Source: Ditylenchus dipsaci (lineage: Eukaryota > Nematoda > Chromadorea > Rhabditida > Anguinidae). Taken from it: DNA of 64,000 nucleotides. The stretch's first letter is position 1; every line of letters starts with the position of its first letter. The stretch is taken from positions 124,001 through 188,000 of the forward strand of contig SADC01000022.1 of the NCBI GenBank assembly GCA_004194705.1. Reading direction: 5' to 3'. This document shows positions 1-11,542 of this stretch, in pieces. The notes beneath the pieces are model-generated. The model saw only the letters and a program-made list of their open reading frames with translations. It made no database searches and had not been told where the DNA came from. A program made the translations under genes and the position numbers.

Positions 1-253
1 ATTGTGTTTTTAATCCATTTACATGCAAATCTCAGAGGCAGCAGTTTCAGTATAATCCGGGGTGTTCGAACATGATCTGATCCAACAATGATCTGACTTT
101 TCTGTTACGTTATCTTATCCATGATCTGGGCCAAATTTTCTCGCATGATTTGTCGATGAGAATTTTTTTTGATAAATTCGATCCTTTCCCTTAAAAAAGA
201 CAAAAAAGGAACGATCGACAAAAAAGAAACGGGTTAACTGCAGTGATTGGAAA

Positions 254-356
254 AGGCAAAGCCAAACGCAAAGCCAAAGCCAAAAGTGCCTGCTAAAGCC
301 AAAACCAAAGCTCGGCCAAATTTGGCTTTCTGTTTTGGCTTTGGCATTGGCTTTTA
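254..356. repeat. imperfect palindrome of GCCAAA/TTTGGC units
   Basis: The left half repeats AAAGCCAAA-like hexamers and the right half repeats TTTGGCTTT-like ones, so the segment can fold on itself. It has no ORF. It could be a decayed miniature element or simple-sequence expansion; nothing distinguishes these. Confidence 0.55.
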
Positions 357-760
357 CAATAATTGGTTAACTGACAGCTAAAATATGCTATGATAGTTTT
401 GTTGGATAGCCAAGAGTCTGACAACAAACTTGCAAATTAAAGGAGGTAAAAAAGGGTGTGCGCCCACTGGGGATCGAACCTGAGAGCTTAAAATATTCGC
501 TATTGGATGTGCAACCCCCCTTTTAAAGACTGAGATAAAAAAATGTGTGCCCGAAAAATATTTTTTTCCGTCCTTAGCTTATTTTACAGAAAATATAAAA
601 ATGCTGAAAATGGAAGTCGGAACTGAAAAAAACTCAGAATATTTCAGCGGAGGGATATCTTGAAGTATGATGTCAAAAATATGAGAAACGTCTCAAAAGC
701 TTGACACCTAGAAGCTTTGGCTTAAATTTTTATCTGAATTTCTTAACTTTATTTTAAAAA

Positions 761-1004
761 TACCGTATTTCCTCTAATTAGCGCGCCTGCGCGTTTATTT
801 TTTGGATCCCCGAAAATCTAAAAAGTTCGAGGTCGATCTCGATATTTTTGGGCGAAAATCCAAAAAGCAAAATCGGTAGAGCTCACGGCAGTTAAGAAAA
901 TGCGAAAAAGAACAGATCTAAAAAATTCTGCTCCGAGATACAAACCCTCAAAGTCACGGGGCGCGTTTATTAGAGGGGGCGCGTTAATTAGAGGAAATAC
1001 GGTA
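761..1004. mobile_element. palindromic miniature element, ACCGTATTTCC end-family
   Basis: Starts with TACCGTATTTCCTCTAATTA and ends with its reverse complement, so TA dinucleotides flank a CCGTATTTCC...GGAAATACGG body of about 240 bp. Next to each end lie GCGCG-containing subterminal motifs, also inverted. There is no transposase. TA flanks and terminal inverted repeats suggest a Tc1/mariner-like non-autonomous element (inference). Related ends recur at 8098-9011, 10565, 19166-19402 and 53849-55020. Confidence 0.75.
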
Positions 1005-3397
1005 TTTTTCAGTCATCCGAATCAACAACGAGCTGGAGGCAGTTGCAGTGGGCACACCATGTCCTTGCCAGCGCCGTTCCCAGTGTTCCTCCGGAGCTAC
1101 TGCAGCTGAGACTGGAAGCAGTCCCTTGCATGGCCCTTTCCATGGCTTTGTGGTGTCCATAGCTCTAGTAGACAACCTACAGATGAACTTCCATAGTCCT
1201 TCCGAACAGTAGACAAGCCTGATTTTCATGTATATTTTATTCGGAGTATCGAAAATTTAGACAACTGATTGACAGGGCTGAGAGTTTCTGCAAAACACTC
1301 GAGGACGGTAAGTAATTTATGCTTGGCAATAAAAATATACACACTTTTAGTAATTACTTTACCAAAAAAAGTCATTTAAGAAATTAAAAGTCATTTATCA
1401 GCTTTTTTTAAACTTGAAAAGGTTAACAAAAAATCTTTTTATGTTGAAAAATTGGGAGTTTGTCTACAATGTACGCCCGAAATCATACATGGTTTTTTAT
1501 ACTTCAATAATTGTATTTTACCAGCAATTACTAGTCCCGATACAAACAAGAACACTACAGCGTACTCCCAATCACCACTTATCTTTTTTCAAGCAATAAT
1601 TTCTCTATTAAGAGGCCCTTTTTTGGTAACGATTTTGAAGCATAAATTGTAGACAAGCTCCATCGATCTTAAAATTATTGTAAAAATCCAATGAAAATCC
1701 AAATTACAGGTGGGCTCTAGGAGATTGTGGAAACTCAGTAATTGTGTTTGTTTGGAGGTTCGGCATTATTGAAATCACCCAAAAAATTTTGAAAAAATTT
1801 GTAGGCACTACAAAAAGTAAGGTTTTTTAATATTTGATTGCAACGCACCGTTTCAGTCCAAAATTTAAAGATGAAACTAATTTATTTTCTATTTCTTAAT
1901 GCAATAAAAAAAATTATTTTCTGTCACCCGGGTCTCTTTTACAACTTTCGAAGTTTTGAACTTTTGGAAAACAAACTTTACAGTCTAGAAACTGTATAAA
2001 CAAAATATTTTTATTCGTAGCTTGTTTCGTGAGCCCATCTTAAAAAATATATTTGCAAACTTATTGCAATGTTTAGATGATAATCTGGCCAGCTAGATTA
2101 GCTGAGAGGTATATTACTAGCGACGAGAGGAAAGACATATTGGTTGGATAGCTTTTATTTCTTATTAAAAACTACTAATGTTCTAGACCAGAGTGAATGA
2201 TCTGATCCAGACCGACCGGTGGGCTGAAGCACTTAGGTAATAACACACAAACATATATTCACTTCGAAAATCAATTTTACCTTTACAGTCCGGTCTCAAT
2301 ATAATGCCACCTCAAAAGATTCGTTCCCTTGTTAGTTGCGAAACCTTTTAGTCTTGATTCCGACGATTTTTGCCAAATTTGATTAGTCAGTCAAAAATCA
2401 CAAAGTTTCTGATTTTATCGGGCGTAGACTGATTCGACTTACACATGATTCGCAAAACAGCTGGAATAGCCATGAAAAAAGATAAAATATGCCACGAAAA
2501 ACGAGATGCAAAATTTGTCAGGAAAAAAATATCTTTTTTTCGTTGATGGTTTACCTTTAAGTTTTTTCGTATTTAATCTTTCTCTCTTCTTTTTGCACAT
2601 TGAATCTTTTTTGTTGCATTTTCAGTCTTTTCGCGAATCAAATCAACTTATGCCATTTTATCCGCTCTCTTAAAAAAACTGACCATTATTGTAATTTAAA
2701 AGCAAAACCTTTATACAGGGTCATGCTTTTTGAAAAAGGAAATTCTAATAGTTTTATTTTCAATCATATTCTAACTGCCACATTTTGTAAATTTCAACGT
2801 GGAATATCTAGCAAAGAACAGCTCCATAAAAAATTCGGATTACGGTTCAGTGACAAGCTCGGTTAGGGCTATCTTTTGGTATATAGGGTTTTTTGGTGGG
2901 TGACGGGGTGGTCGTGCTTTCCCATGTAAGTTAAGCTTTGAAACACATTTCCTCGACTTGTACTAAATTGCGCCAGTTTTATTCTTGCTTAAATTACTCT
3001 GGCACCCGCTTTTTTATAATTCAAAAATATTCAGATCAGTGGTAGACTCGGTTGGTAGGCTGTGGTACCCTTTTCAGCGGGAAAACTAGTTTGGGAGGTG
3101 ATTTTGCGTCATTTTTTAGAAAATCTGACTATAAAGGGGAACCAAGGAAGTTCCGACTTATTATGAAAAAAACTAGATGTCCTTGGATTTAATTTAAAAA
3201 AAGTTTAGTTTTGTGATTACCGAACTACACCAGCAACTTAAGGGCGATCCAGAAGAAAGGACTGACACTGGTTTGTAGTGCAAACAATAGAAAAAATTTA
3301 CACTAGGGGAGCATGGATCCACCACAATTTTTATTCAACCCACAAACAGACACAAACACGACGAGAGATCTACGTAAGACATTAAAATGAGTTTCTT
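1005..3397. other. no gene recognised
   Basis: AT-rich sequence whose longest reading frames are under 90 codons and show no family motif. A fragment near 2285-2350 (TTCGTTCCC context) resembles the interior of the CAGTC-ended elements at 42.3 and 53.3 kb. Otherwise I see nothing. Confidence 0.5.
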
Positions 3398-4766
3398 TTA
3401 GTCGGTATTCTGGAAACTTCTGATTCGGTTTGAATGCGGTAGTCCATCCCACTTAGTCCAACTCAGTTGAGATGGTGGTTCACTTTTCTTGTTTCTAGCA
3501 TCCGTTGCGCAGTTTAATTGGGAGCGTGCTGGGCCACAGAGGTCGGCGGAGATCGATTCGCGGATGGCAGGGAGCGGTGCTGAGCTGACCATCACTGTTG
3601 GAGCATGAGCTTGAGCGAAACCTCGGAGCTGCAGCTTGGCTATAGAGTCTTATGTTTGCTTTCAGTCCACTTCGGTTTGCTTTCAGTCCACTTGGGCTTT
3701 CGGTTCCTTCGAGACTTCACTTCCTTCGGTATCCTCTAACACCAACTATTTTCGGTTAACACACCCCTTCACGCCCAACGTTGCGGTTCCAGTCACAACA
3801 CCAGTTTCGGTACCACTCACACCCCACTTTCAGTCACCAGTAACATCCACGTGTTGGTCCCAAACCATACTATTTTCTTCGGTGCCATACACCTTCCCGA
3901 CTCGGTCCCCAACCACTCTCACGTTTCAATCCACTTCCACACTCCCCACCTCCTTTTCGGTTCTTTTCACACGAACCAATGACACTTGCGGTTTACATAC
4001 CTTTCGATGTTTCTGCTACTACAAGCCAACATCTCAATTTCGGTAAACGAGGAAAAGCGACTAACCTGCTTACCGGGTTCATCGACTTGTTCCTCCTTCA
4101 GCGAGTTAGCAGACAACTTGATCATATAAACGAGCGCATTCCCCCAGGCACTGGACAAATGATCAGTCCCTGGCAGGTTCGCTTCATCGATCTAGATCGC
4201 GAGCCTGTCTCAGATTTCCAGAATTGGCTTCGGTACCATTTGCTTCAGCATAGCCTTGCTTTCCTTTTCCATAGAGCGTAGGATTGACGAATTCAGAGGG
4301 ACTTTTTGTTTAGCTTAGGAACGAAGAAACTATTTTTTCGCCGACAGGTCAACATTTTTTCGCTAGAAGACAAATCCTGAAATCGCATTACGACTTCAAA
4401 CATTATTTGGCCCTTTAACTTTCTCTTTCGGTAACTCATTTGAAGACAAATCGACGGTACGGAGATTTGCTTTCAAAAATCTCCCTCCTTACAAAATTAA
4501 CCTCAAGTATACAACATTTTAATCATTTATTGTCAGGCACCCTATCACTGATCATCGCTGTGGGCGTAGCTTCTTCCTTGACAATCTTGGTCACTTGTAA
4601 TTCACTTTGCAGCTTTTTTTCTTCTTTTGTAACAATAATTATGATATTAGGTTGTGTGTGTGCATTCCGATGTTGTGGCAATTTATCGCCAGTGGAAGAG
4701 GCAAAACTACCTAACAGGACTAAAGCTGGTAGAAATCAGGTCAGCCAAGCCACTTCAAAATATTGA
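3398..4766. other. GC-richer tract with TTCGGT motifs and overlapping ORFs
   Basis: Base composition rises above the surroundings and TTCGGT (ACCGAA on the minus strand) recurs about ten times at irregular spacing between 3650 and 4250. Plus-strand frames of 136 codons (3636-4046), 100 codons (3979-4281) and 108 codons (4440-4766) overlap or follow each other. The last has two hydrophobic stretches, the second ending in a Cys-Cys pair and followed by a short basic tail, as in a C-terminal membrane anchor. No family is recognised. It may be a decayed transposon or a gene fragment. The minus-strand tract at 25.8-26.5 kb is similarly ACCGAAG-rich. Confidence 0.3.
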
Positions 4767-5669
4767 AAAATTAACCTGAATTCAGGAGATCTAAAACTTT
4801 TGGTATTCGTTTAATATTTTGAGCTGTGTAGAAAATGACTGCTAGAGTTTTTAAAAATCTAACCCTCTTTACATAGCTCAAAAGTAATCAAAAACAGTAA
4901 TTTCAGGCCACTTGATCTTTGAAAAAATTACATGCTTGTAAAAGCTGCCCAGGCCCTTTTTTCGGGGCATCGACGTTACGTGCCTTTTTCCTCATTCTGG
5001 AACTACCCTGTGTTCTAACTACTTAGGTCTCAGGCTCAGGGGTAGGCCAGCGTATGTTAGGACAGACTAATAAATGCCTTACGCATTTTTCTCGGGGTAA
5101 TCTCGGACTGGGACTAATATTTGGCTGCTTTTTGAGGTTTTATAAAAAGAGATTTTGGACAAAATGGGACAAAAGGTACATAGCTTCAACGCACACTTTT
5201 TTCGGCCTAATTCACAATTTCAAGTTTCTATCTCTTTCAACTGATGGCCGATGCAACGCTTGTGATTCAAAAAATCTGACCTTGGAATTAATTGTTCTTA
5301 TAGGTTCGCCAACGCATTATGCCTGTTTGACAGTTGCGCAAATACCATCATTTAGCCATGTGATTATAGTTCCTAACGGGTTAAACATATTTGAAAATGA
5401 AAATTGAGAATCAAATTACTTTCCTATTTTGATATAATGCTTTTCAGAGTTTGAGAAAAAGACGGTGAAATAAAAAAAATAATTTGACTAATTGGTTGTG
5501 GTTAACCATCTAACGAATCGATACATCTATAGCTCAAACCAAAATAAAATTAGTAGAATCCGAAGTTAAATCTAACTTGAAAAATTTTAAATTGAAAAAC
5601 GTTTTTGTAAAAAAATTAATACTATCAAAATTAGACTGTTTAGGTAGTGCTTGGAGAAGACGCCAATAA
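4767..5669. other. no gene recognised; holds a short dispersed repeat
   Basis: A 117-codon plus-strand frame (5054-5407) has no recognisable motif. Bases 5019-5068, around CTCAGG and TAGGCCAGCGTAT, match the reverse complement of about 49690-49740, so this is a dispersed repeat. Confidence 0.4.
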
Positions 5670-5805
5670 CCAGACCCAAACCCAGCGCTCCATGTCAAGG
5701 TCACCCAAGTTTCCACTGCGAAACTCAACACCACCTCCACAACTGGCGGCTCTCAGGTTTGAGGGCAGGGCTGAACCATAGAGTGTTGGCCGAAAACGAA
5801 CGTAG
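5670..5805 (-). other. orphan exon-like segment
   Basis: On the minus strand one frame stays open for about 45 codons, is GC-richer than its flanks and reaches a GT donor near 5670. Typical residues are YVRFRPTLYGSALP then LGDLDMERWVWV. I found no partner exon and do not recognise the protein. It could be a remnant of a gene or of a transposon. Confidence 0.25.
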
Positions 5806-6444
5806 ATGATGTTGTTGTTTCATCGTTTTAAGGTGTAGATCGAACAGAAAAATAAACGGGGAATGGAAGGCGGAACTAAACAACCGTAGCAGGGCGAGAT
5901 GTTTCCGTCCCCGCCGCGACTCATACCTCATTCAAAGTCTTTTTTGAGTGTGATTTTTTTTGTCACATCTAGGTTCAATCCCAAGCCACCAATCCTTCTA
6001 CGTCCCCGGAAGGAATTTTCGCCTTTGTTTCCAAAGGCAAAAATCGGGTTTTTGAACCTTTTTTTAAATAATACAAAAAAACAGCACCTCCGGTTGTTTT
6101 GGGCCAATTAGGCCAATCTAGGGCAGTATTAATGAATAACTATACTTAATTTGCAGTTTCATGGCCTATTCGGACACCACAGGTATGAGAGTGTTGCAAA
6201 CAGAATATAAACTTGAATTTAGGGTGTATTTTAGTTGTGTAAGCACTACTTGGATGACTGTGTTTGTCAATAACTTTTGTAGACTCAAATAAAGATTATG
6301 ATTTACTAGTAACATTAATTACAAATAAGCACTTTAATTTTTTTGTAAATATAAGATTTGGTAAATCATTTAGATTTTAAAAATCAATGATGTGGTTCTC
6401 CCTGTTGTCTTTGATATTTTGGCGAAAACCGCGGCTTGAGGAGC

Positions 6445-6664
6445 TTCAAAGGGCATGCCCACGCTAATAAGAGGTTCTGCCCGGGAATTCAAAAATTTTC
6501 TTGAAAATCGAACTTCTGTACGGATTTTGTAACTAAACCTAAAATTAAATTCTAGGTCTTGTTTTGTTAGAAACCAAATCGAAAAATCCGTGCAGAAGTT
6601 TAATGATTAGGAAAAATTAAGTTCCCCGGCACTACCTCTTATTAGCGTGGGCATGCACGTTTAA
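6445..6664. mobile_element. foldback element, GGGCATGCCCACGCTAATAAG family
   Basis: The left arm GGGCATGCCCACGCTAATAA and its inverse near 6640-6657 enclose about 220 bp. Inner arms with ACTTCTGTACGGATT / AATCCGTGCAGAAGT also pair, so almost the whole element is self-complementary. The right end runs into TTTAA. A better preserved relative is at 44374-44614. Confidence 0.7.
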
Positions 6665-7904
6665 GGAGCTATGTATGGAGGGCTTTATATTTTTTGGTTT
6701 TAGGGGCAGCTTTGTCAAATCGAATAGTCGACTTCGACTAATGCAGTCGATTAGTCAAAAAAAATCAACTATTTAGTTGTTTTTTGATAAATCGACTATT
6801 CCACAATAATTGAGAATAACTGCCCGATATTTCCCGAATATCGATGTCTTCGGTTTTCATTTTGCAAAAGAGATCTCTTTAAAAGAAACTTATCCGTTTG
6901 AAAAAAAACCAACCTATACTATCAGAATATGGACATTTGTGCAATATGTAAATGCGCTGTACACTTTATTTTGAAAAGTAGCAAAAAAGTTCATAATTAT
7001 ATGACCCGCAATAAAGACATTACATTAGCACAAATACTATACTTGCAAATCAAAAAGTAAGGTACCGTAAACACTCTAATTTCGAATACACCACCCCTTA
7101 CTGATTCAAAACTGTGTATTACCTAATTTTTGATTACTGATCTGGAGCAAGTCACCTCTTAATTTGTAGCCCTTATCACTGCTGCAAGGTTATGTGTGGC
7201 TTGCCTTGACGGAACCTTCAAAAGTGGGGTCAAAATACATTGCCAAGATCAAAGGGAGCTTCTCAGAAAATTTGCGATAAATATCAGAAATATGCACTGG
7301 CAGCCCGTGTTCAAAACCGAAAAATCAGTACGCCTTGGTTTGCACAACTCAATTTGTCAACTTGCATCGGAAAGTTTTTGAGTAAAAAAAGAAAAGGACC
7401 TTGCGGACTCGCCCGGGCCGAACTCAAGGTTCTGAAATCCTGGAGATCCATGCCGCACTCGCGAAAGAAATTTGCGGGTCAGGCCCTGATATTTCAGCCC
7501 GTGCACATGTTTGGTAAGCACCTTTCATGTTTAATATTATGAATTTTATAAGCTCGCGGGTGTGTCTGCAGACTTATCAGCAATTTGAATCAAAAATTTC
7601 AGTCATTTGTTAACTATTGTTTGAAATTTAGGAATTTGTAGTTTCTGATTGGTGAGATGTGCTAGTCACGTACTGTTCATACCTGAAATTTTTGAAAAAA
7701 ATAATGAGTTGGAAAAAAACACAAGAAAATCGGGCAACATTCTAAAATTCCAACTAATTTCGCCTTGGTCAAACTAATAATTTTATAGAATAATCTTTTG
7801 AAATGTTATTTATACATTCCTGGACACTTCTAATATTAAAAAATATATTTCAGTCAAACTTCTTTTTATTACTTTTATAGACTTTGGTTTTTGGTTTTAT
7901 TCTG
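6665..7904. other. no confident gene; exon-like tract at about 7240-7530
   Basis: Most of this span is AT-rich without motifs. Between 7240 and 7531 a plus-strand frame of about 92 codons is GC-richer, Lys/Arg-rich (for example KKRKGPCGLARAELKVLKSW) and ends at a good donor (TTTG/GTAAGC). A second frame is also open through 7196-7381. No partner exon or family was recognised. Confidence 0.25.
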
Positions 7905-8095
7905 TATGACGACACCCTAAAGTTTATTCCCATCTAAGGTCAACACTTTTTCGCCTAACTTTTCAAAGATTTCTCCCGGTCGTCTTTGGTCAGTCCATTC
8001 CCAAAATCGCAAGGATTCCGATCTCAAAGTTATGAAAGTGATGGACATAGGCAGGAACGGACTTGAGGGGGTGTCACTGTAACAAAGTTTGACTG
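7905..8095. mobile_element. degenerate CAGTC-ended miniature element
   Basis: The right end reads ...AAGTTTGACTG followed by TA. Inside both ends are inverted motifs related to GACACCC, CGTTCC and CACTTT, which also sit inside the elements at 42258-42685 and 53282-53388. The left terminus is eroded. Its right TA (8096-8097) is also the left TA of the next element. Confidence 0.45.
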
Positions 8096-8097
8096 TA

Positions 8098-9011
8098 CCG
8101 TATTTCCTGTAATTTCCGCCCTCCTCTAATAAGCGCCACCTTGAATTTGAAGGTTTGTATCTCGGAGCAGAATTTTTGTTCGAGCAATTTTTGTTTGCTT
8201 CTTCTTAGTTTCCAGGAGCTCTACTGATTCCGCGTTTTGGTAAAAGTGTTCCCTTTTACAAAAAATAGCGGGTGCAGGCTGATTGGTCGCTACAAAACTG
8301 GCCATTTAGAAAACTGGCCGTTTACAAAACTGGCCTTTTACAGAATTGGTCGTTTACAAAAGCGCAACTTCTTTAGTTGCGGTTACAAGTTAGGGTAACA
8401 CTAAGTTGGGGTTAATAGCATGCCAAACATCGTTTCGTCTCTGTCAGTCCTTCTATCTCTGCCATCACATTGTTCAGCGTTTTTCCACCTCATCTCATTA
8501 AATCTCCATCACACTCAATTTAGAAGCACAATCAGCCAAAGATCGTCGTATTCTTCGTCAAATTCAGCGATGAGTTAATGTTGAGGAGCAAAGGTTTCAG
8601 CGAGAGGAGTGAGCTCATGGCATGGTTCAGGCGATGAGGAAGCTTTGAGTATTGAAAATTTTGTTATTGCTATTATTGTCGACGGGGAATAAAAGAGGCC
8701 GTTTTCTGTTTTATTGTTGATCCAGGGATTGAAAAATTCCACAAATTTTAGAAAAAAAATTTCTTTTTGCTCTATTCTTGACTTGAACTATGTTTGATCT
8801 GGCATTGGTTGCCAATGATATCAAGATCACCCGTTCATTCATTGATTACTTCTTGAAATGCCAATCCTGTAAACGACCAATTCTGTAAGCTGCCAGTTCT
8901 GTAGCGACCAATCAGGCTGTACCCAAAATTGCATAATAATTCTAATAAGCGCTCCCTCTAGCGGTCGATCGAAAAATAAACGCCCCGGGGCAGCAATTAG
9001 AAGAGACACGG
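8098..9011. mobile_element. ACCGTATTTCC-family element interrupted by another foldback
   Basis: TA plus CCGTATTTCCTGTAATTTCC begins the element and AATTAGAAGAGACACGG plus TA closes it. Subterminal TCTAATAAGCGC motifs point inward from both sides. The middle (8275-8920) is a second inverted-repeat element, so this is an insertion within an insertion. Confidence 0.65.
8275..8920. mobile_element. nested foldback with iterated ends
   Basis: The left arm holds GATTGGTCGCTACAAAACTG followed by about four variations of the unit ACTGGCC-TTTACAA. The right arm carries the inverted equivalents (TCTGTAAGCTGCCAGTTCTG, GTAGCGACCAATC). The roughly 500-bp core has no long ORF. Arms made of repeated units of about 13-16 bp link it to 30285-30585 and 40163-40601. 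Superfamily unknown. Confidence 0.65.
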
Positions 9012-10131
9012 TATGTTTTTTGAAAGGCAAAAAATATATTTATTCTGAAATATGGTCTAAAAGTTTACCGCTTATTGTAGTTGCGAGCTGCAAAAAGACT
9101 TATGTGAAAACCATAAAAAGGATAAAAGAGAAATTTACTGTAAACTGTGGGACGTAACATGCTGTTTCGCTGGATGCAACAGTTGCTAACAATATCTGAT
9201 ATAAACAAATCATTAATCAGTTAATTTGGTTGGACCATCTAGAGAGCATACCCGGTTTATATTTCATACCTAGAATAATAATAATGATTAAATAAAAAGC
9301 TGAAAATGTACAAAACTAGTGCTCACAAAGGTTTCCCAGTACTTGAGGATTGTAAATCTTGTCCAAGGATTGCCTAACCTTGCGCACTTCCTCATCTGAT
9401 ACCCACAAAATTATAACATATTTAAAGGGAGTTCGTCACCTCCAGACATATCCAAAATACAATTTTTCAATCCGCAAGGACTATGGTTTTTGGGCAATAC
9501 TTTTTTATCTAGCTAAGTCTCAGTTTTTATTGTACACTTTAGATACTAGCCTAAGTATTCAGTAAATTTAAATGTACACTGAAGAGAGACTTGACTGTAC
9601 AATCTTTGAAATGTTCAAATTTTTCCAAAAATTTATAGAGCTGGACGATAGAGTACTGTGCAATACCCTTCCTAATTCGACTTGCATGTGCACTGCGACC
9701 GCCTTATTAAAATCCTTTGATAGAAATAAAAAAAATTAATCACCAATAATACTTTGCGGATGTTTGGAGGTGGCGAAACCCCCAAAACCTCTCTCCATCT
9801 TTGTAGCAATGAAAAAAATTACCCTGTTCATCCATAGAATTTCGGTACTTCATTATCTGCAAAAGTTAAATAGCTTGCACTCACTGTATTTATTCTTTTA
9901 AAGGGTTTCTCTCTAATGAGCGGCCCACCTCCTAGGAGGCCTCAAAAAATAAACGGCGCTGGCCTTCAAATAGAGTAAATATTTTTTGTACTTGGAGGGC
10001 TCATTTTTCAAACCTTATATTTTTATAAGCTACAAATGTTAAAAAGACTAAAAGAGTAATTCAAAGTAATGTCTAACCGAAATTTGACTTTTCGACAAAA
10101 TTATTCAACTTGAAAGAGTAATTGTGTCAAT

Positions 10132-10487
10132 TAGTGTTGGGAGCGGGTCGGGTAACCCGCGGGTAAACCCGGAACCCGAACCCGGAAATTGTGGAAAACC
10201 CGAACCCGAAACCCGTTTATTCACATCTGAAAACCCGCGGGTTACCCGTTGTCGATTTCTTAAAAACCCGCCGGGTAACCCGATCACAAATGGTTGAATT
10301 GTTTAAAAAATGTTGTTAATTGTTTGATTTGTGCGATATTTTCAATAAAATTGCTAAAATTTTTGTTTTTGAGGAAAACCCGCAAACCCGCGGGTAACCC
10401 GGAAATATATTTGCGGGTTATCCGTAACCCGGGTTTGGCTGAAAACCCGAACCCGGAACCCGTGCGACCCCCCATTCCCCAACACTA
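10132..10487. mobile_element. hAT-type miniature element with 8-bp target duplication
   Basis: Termini are TAGTGTTGGG and CCCAACACTA (with one extra C in the run), flanked on both sides by GTGTCAAT (10124-10131 and 10488-10495). An 8-bp target duplication with TAG...CTA ends is the hAT superfamily signature. The ends are packed with repeats of CCCGAACCCG / ACCCGCGGGT. There is no transposase ORF, so it is non-autonomous. Confidence 0.85.
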
Positions 10488-10564
10488 GTGTCAATTGCCC
10501 CCGAAAAATTAAAAAAGACAACAATTAAGTATAGATTTGACAAGCAGGCCCTATCGCATGAATA

Positions 10565-10690
10565 CCGTATTTTCTCTAATTATAGACCCGGGTCTATAAT
10601 TTTTCAACCTACTCCCGAGGGGGTCTATAATAAGAGACGGGTCCATAATTAGAGACGGGTCTATAATTTTTCAACCTCCATGCTCAGAAA
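10565..10690. mobile_element. left part of an ACCGTATTTTC-family element
   Basis: TA plus CCGTATTTTCTCTAATTATA starts the segment, followed by three reiterations of a GGGTCTATAAT-type motif. A matching inverted motif (GACGGGTCTCTAATTATAGA) occurs at about 12553, beyond the mariner insertion. The original element probably extended to about 12.6 kb and was later interrupted (inference); its terminal inverted end is not evident. Confidence 0.5.
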
Positions 10691-11542
10691 AAAATTTTAC
10701 CAAATTTTTAAGGGGGGGGGGTTTGGATGGTAACTTCATATACGCATTGCCTAGGTCACAGGTTGTAATCCCCCTGGGTGCACACTCTATTTTCAGCAAG
10801 TTCACTGACTTTAAGAGCAATCGATTGCAATTATTTTCAGCACTGCTTTACTGTCAGCAGATACCCTAATTGACTACCAAAATAAAAAAAAAATCAGTCA
10901 AAAGTATACTTAGATTTAAATTTTACCCATACTATTGACGTTTTGTGAGGTTTACTAACTTCTCACAGGCAAAAGTGCATGAGAAATCAGATAAATATCG
11001 CTCCACGGAGAAATGACTTCAGAAAAATAGGTAACTTGGGAAGGTTTGACCAAGGAAGAAAAGGATATTTTTAAGGGGTCGGGTTTCGGTATTATTTCGA
11101 AATTTATTTTTTGTAATTATTATACATGATATGCAAACATATACTAAAAATGACGCCAGGCATATTTTGAGCATGAGGCTATAAATCATCATGCAAACTA
11201 GAATTGCGAAAAAGGGTCAGTTCCAAAATAATGCCTCAATGTTCCGGGACAGCCCTGGGTAGGATGGCCTTGAACTGCACATGGCTGAATGTTTTTTAAA
11301 TTTTAGCTTTTACTTAATACTATCCTTTTCTTTGTATGATTATTCATAATAAAAGCACAGAATCTTGCTACATTTCAGTATACAAAACGGAAATCAGGCC
11401 TTTTTAAGCCCTGTAATAAGCTGTGAAAGTTGAGAAAAACCCTGCGCTGATGGTTTTGTTAGAGAGTCAAGCGTGTAAGGATCATTTTGACACCAAAATT
11501 GTGAATAGGCCATTGTGAATAGGAGTAAAATATAGTAATATA

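Noticed and set aside
457..485. tRNA-like B box (GGTTCGATCCC on the minus strand)
   Set aside because: A good B box, but no A box or cloverleaf around it; too little to call a SINE or tRNA.
10105..10488. Overlapping ORFs of 60-64 codons in the CCCGAA-rich tract
   Set aside because: They are readings of the hAT element's terminal iterons.
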